10,534 bases of DNA from Planctomycetota bacterium (GTDB lineage Bacteria; Planctomycetota; Phycisphaerae; FEN-1346; JAACEH01): positions 1 to 10,534 of the forward strand of contig JAFGPY010000441.1 of the NCBI GenBank assembly GCA_016935955.1. The letters are read 5' to 3'. Within the stretch, counting starts at the first letter, position 1. Every line of letters starts with the position of its first letter. The translations under genes were made by a program, and so were the position numbers. Shown here piece by piece: positions 9,734 to 10,534 of the stretch. Under the pieces are notes generated by a model. That model ran no database searches and had not been told where the DNA came from. It saw only the letters and a list, made by a program, of their open reading frames with translations.

Positions 9734-9776
9734 CCCCTTTGTCTCCTTTCGGTGCTAAGCCTTCTATGGCCCGTCC

Positions 9777-9805
9777 AGCCTATTGGGCGGCGGCAGGCGC
9801 GACAA
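9777..9805 (-). promoter_or_regulatory. Candidate housekeeping promoter of dnaK
   Basis: On the - strand TTGTCG (9805-9800) is separated by 17 bases from TAGGCT (9782-9777), a plausible -35/-10 pair for a GC-rich genome. Transcription would start near 9770 and give a leader of about 37 bases. No sigma-32-type CCCCAT element at proper spacing and no full CIRCE repeat was found. Confidence 0.35.
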
Positions 9806-9866
9806 GGCTTCTTCAATCAAACATCGCAAACGCCATGCCACTTCGGCACTTGCTGCGGCATGCGTT

Positions 9867-9895
9867 CGTAACATGTTTCAGAGAAACACGTTATG
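9867..9895. repeat. Long near-palindrome, possible operator
   Basis: The arms CGTAACATGTTTC (9867-9879) and GAAACACGTTATG (9883-9895) flank AGA. Eleven of thirteen positions are Watson-Crick pairs at DNA level; the other two are transitions. Its compact symmetry around a three-base centre is typical of a dimeric repressor or activator site. It lies about 60 bases upstream of the candidate dnaK -35. It could equally fold as an RNA hairpin. Confidence 0.5.
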
Positions 9896-10020
9896 CCGAA
9901 CAAGAATATGCCGGGCTGACTACGATACAGCCCTGACCAATGTTTTCCTGCCAAAATGGCAGTCTTTGCTGGCCGCCTGCCCGCCATTTGGCCGGTGACG
10001 ACCCACTGCAGACTGTGTCA

Positions 10021-10053
10021 GGTCGCCTTGGCAAATCACCTTGCCTGGCGACC
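10021..10053. repeat. Strong hairpin/dyad upstream of the esterase gene
   Basis: The outer arms GGTCGCC (10021-10027) and GGCGACC (10047-10053) pair perfectly. The inner arms GGCAA (10030-10034) and TTGCC (10041-10045) continue the stem after a TT/T internal loop, leaving a six-base loop. No T-run follows. It overlaps the -35 of the candidate rightward promoter, so an operator role is possible. Confidence 0.45.
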
Positions 10054-10069
10054 GCCGTCGCGATACAGT
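10041..10069 (+). promoter_or_regulatory. Candidate promoter of the esterase gene
   Basis: TTGCCT (10041-10046) and TACAGT (10064-10069) are 17 bases apart and resemble weak -35 and -10 elements. The start would be near 10076, giving a leader of about 85 bases before the ATG at 10161. Matches are moderate, so this is tentative. Confidence 0.3.
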
Positions 10070-10160
10070 GCGGAACCGGTCGCAGCGGCGGCCTGTTTGA
10101 TACTATGGAAGTTAACGTTCAGGGGCAATCGTTTCGTTCACGCCAGTATTGGGAGTTGGG

Positions 10161-10534
10161 ATGATGACCAGATGCAGAGTCTCGGTGCTCGTAACACTTG
10201 TCGCGTTGACGGTTCTTTGCCCGGCCGTTCAGGCAGAGGTCAGACTCGCGGCACTATTCAGCGACGGCGTGGTCCTGCAGCAGGGCCGCCCGGTTCGTGT
10301 CTGGGGCACGGCCGATGCTGGCGAGAAGGTCGCGGTCTCCGTGGCCGGCGTCAAAGCCGAGGCCACAGCTGATGCCCAGGGCAAGTGGTCGGTCGAAGTC
10401 GGCCCGCTGGCGGCTGGCGGACCGCACGAGATGACCGTCGCGGGCAGCAACACGCTGACGGTCAAGGACGTGCTGGTCGGCGAGGTCTGGGTCTGCAGCG
10501 GACAGAGCAACATGGCCATGCCGATCGACTGGGG
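10161..10534 (+). CDS. Secreted sialate O-acetylesterase-like SGNH hydrolase, 5' part
   Basis: The first 124 residues of an esterase of the sialate O-acetylesterase (SASA) family, which removes acetyl groups from acetylated sugars, in bacteria often from host or plant glycans. A signal peptide is evident: MTRCR, a hydrophobic core VSVLVTLVALTVL, and likely cleavage after AVQA (residue 25). The mature start has the family pattern FSDGVVLQQ (33-41), PVRVWG (44-49), a Gly-Lys-Trp beta-strand (74-76) and DVLVGEVWVCSGQSNM (103-118). GQSNM holds the expected nucleophile S116. The frame runs off the right edge, so the oxyanion and His/Asp residues are not seen. The ATG at 10161 has GGGAG (10151-10155) five bases upstream; the second ATG at 10164 is eight bases away and equally possible. 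It is transcribed divergently from dnaK. Confidence 0.92.
   Translation, partial: MMTRCRVSVLVTLVALTVLCPAVQAEVRLAALFSDGVVLQQGRPVRVWGTADAGEKVAVSVAGVKAEATADAQGKWSVEVGPLAAGGPHEMTVAGSNTLTVKDVLVGEVWVCSGQSNMAMPIDW

Larger units (their letters stand above)
9734..10160. other. 427-base divergent intergenic region rich in dyads
   Basis: This region separates dnaK (leftward) from the esterase gene (rightward). It contains the dnaK ribosome binding site (9743-9749), a candidate dnaK promoter (9777-9805), a CATGCC/GGCATG inverted repeat (9834-9839 with 9857-9862), a long dyad (9867-9895), a short dyad CTGCCA-AAA-TGGCAG (9948-9962), a strong hairpin (10021-10053), and a candidate rightward promoter (10041-10069). 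No coding frame in it looks genuine. Confidence 0.6.

Noticed and set aside
9751..9758. TTAGCAC on the - strand before dnaK, resembling half of a CIRCE element
   Set aside because: The matching GAGTGCTAA half at nine-base spacing is absent, so it is most likely chance.

Overview
The window looks like a chromosomal segment of a GC-rich Gram-negative-type bacterium, most likely a planctomycete (Phycisphaerae-like). This is an inference. It rests on the style of the secretin fragment, the sialate O-acetylesterase start with its signal peptide, and a mostly single-gene layout with long non-coding gaps. No rRNA, tRNA, CRISPR array, transposase or integrase was seen.

Left part, + strand: (1) the 3' end of a secretin-type outer-membrane channel gene (1-1092), closed by a clear Rho-independent terminator (1127-1164); (2) a five-helix membrane protein of unknown function (1270-1914); (3) a CDP-alcohol phosphatidyltransferase with a complete catalytic motif (2101-2721), behind a likely extended -10 promoter; (4) a 566-residue protein (2838-4538) with two N-terminal membrane helices and a divergent Nudix-like box. 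The last gene has visibly lower GC than its neighbours and is the best candidate for something undescribed.

Middle: a 534-base stretch between convergent genes (4539-5072) holds no intact gene of convincing length. It does contain a 29-codon ORF with a good ribosome binding site whose product begins like the small thioredoxin-like redox-active disulfide proteins. The first cysteine of the expected CxxC is arginine and the frame stops early, so it reads as a gene remnant. Several small hairpins surround it.

Right part, - strand: dnaK (9733 to 7778) followed by clpB (7658 to 5073), a heat-shock chaperone pair. A strong terminator lies between them, so clpB depends on read-through or on its own promoter. 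DnaK refolds substrates that ClpB pulls from aggregates, so the pairing makes functional sense. The partners dnaJ and grpE are not in the window. No CIRCE element was found upstream of dnaK.

Far right: a 427-base divergent intergenic region (9734-10160) carries a candidate dnaK promoter, a near-perfect long dyad, a second strong hairpin overlapping a candidate rightward promoter, and then the 5' end of a secreted sialate O-acetylesterase-like gene (10161 to the window end).
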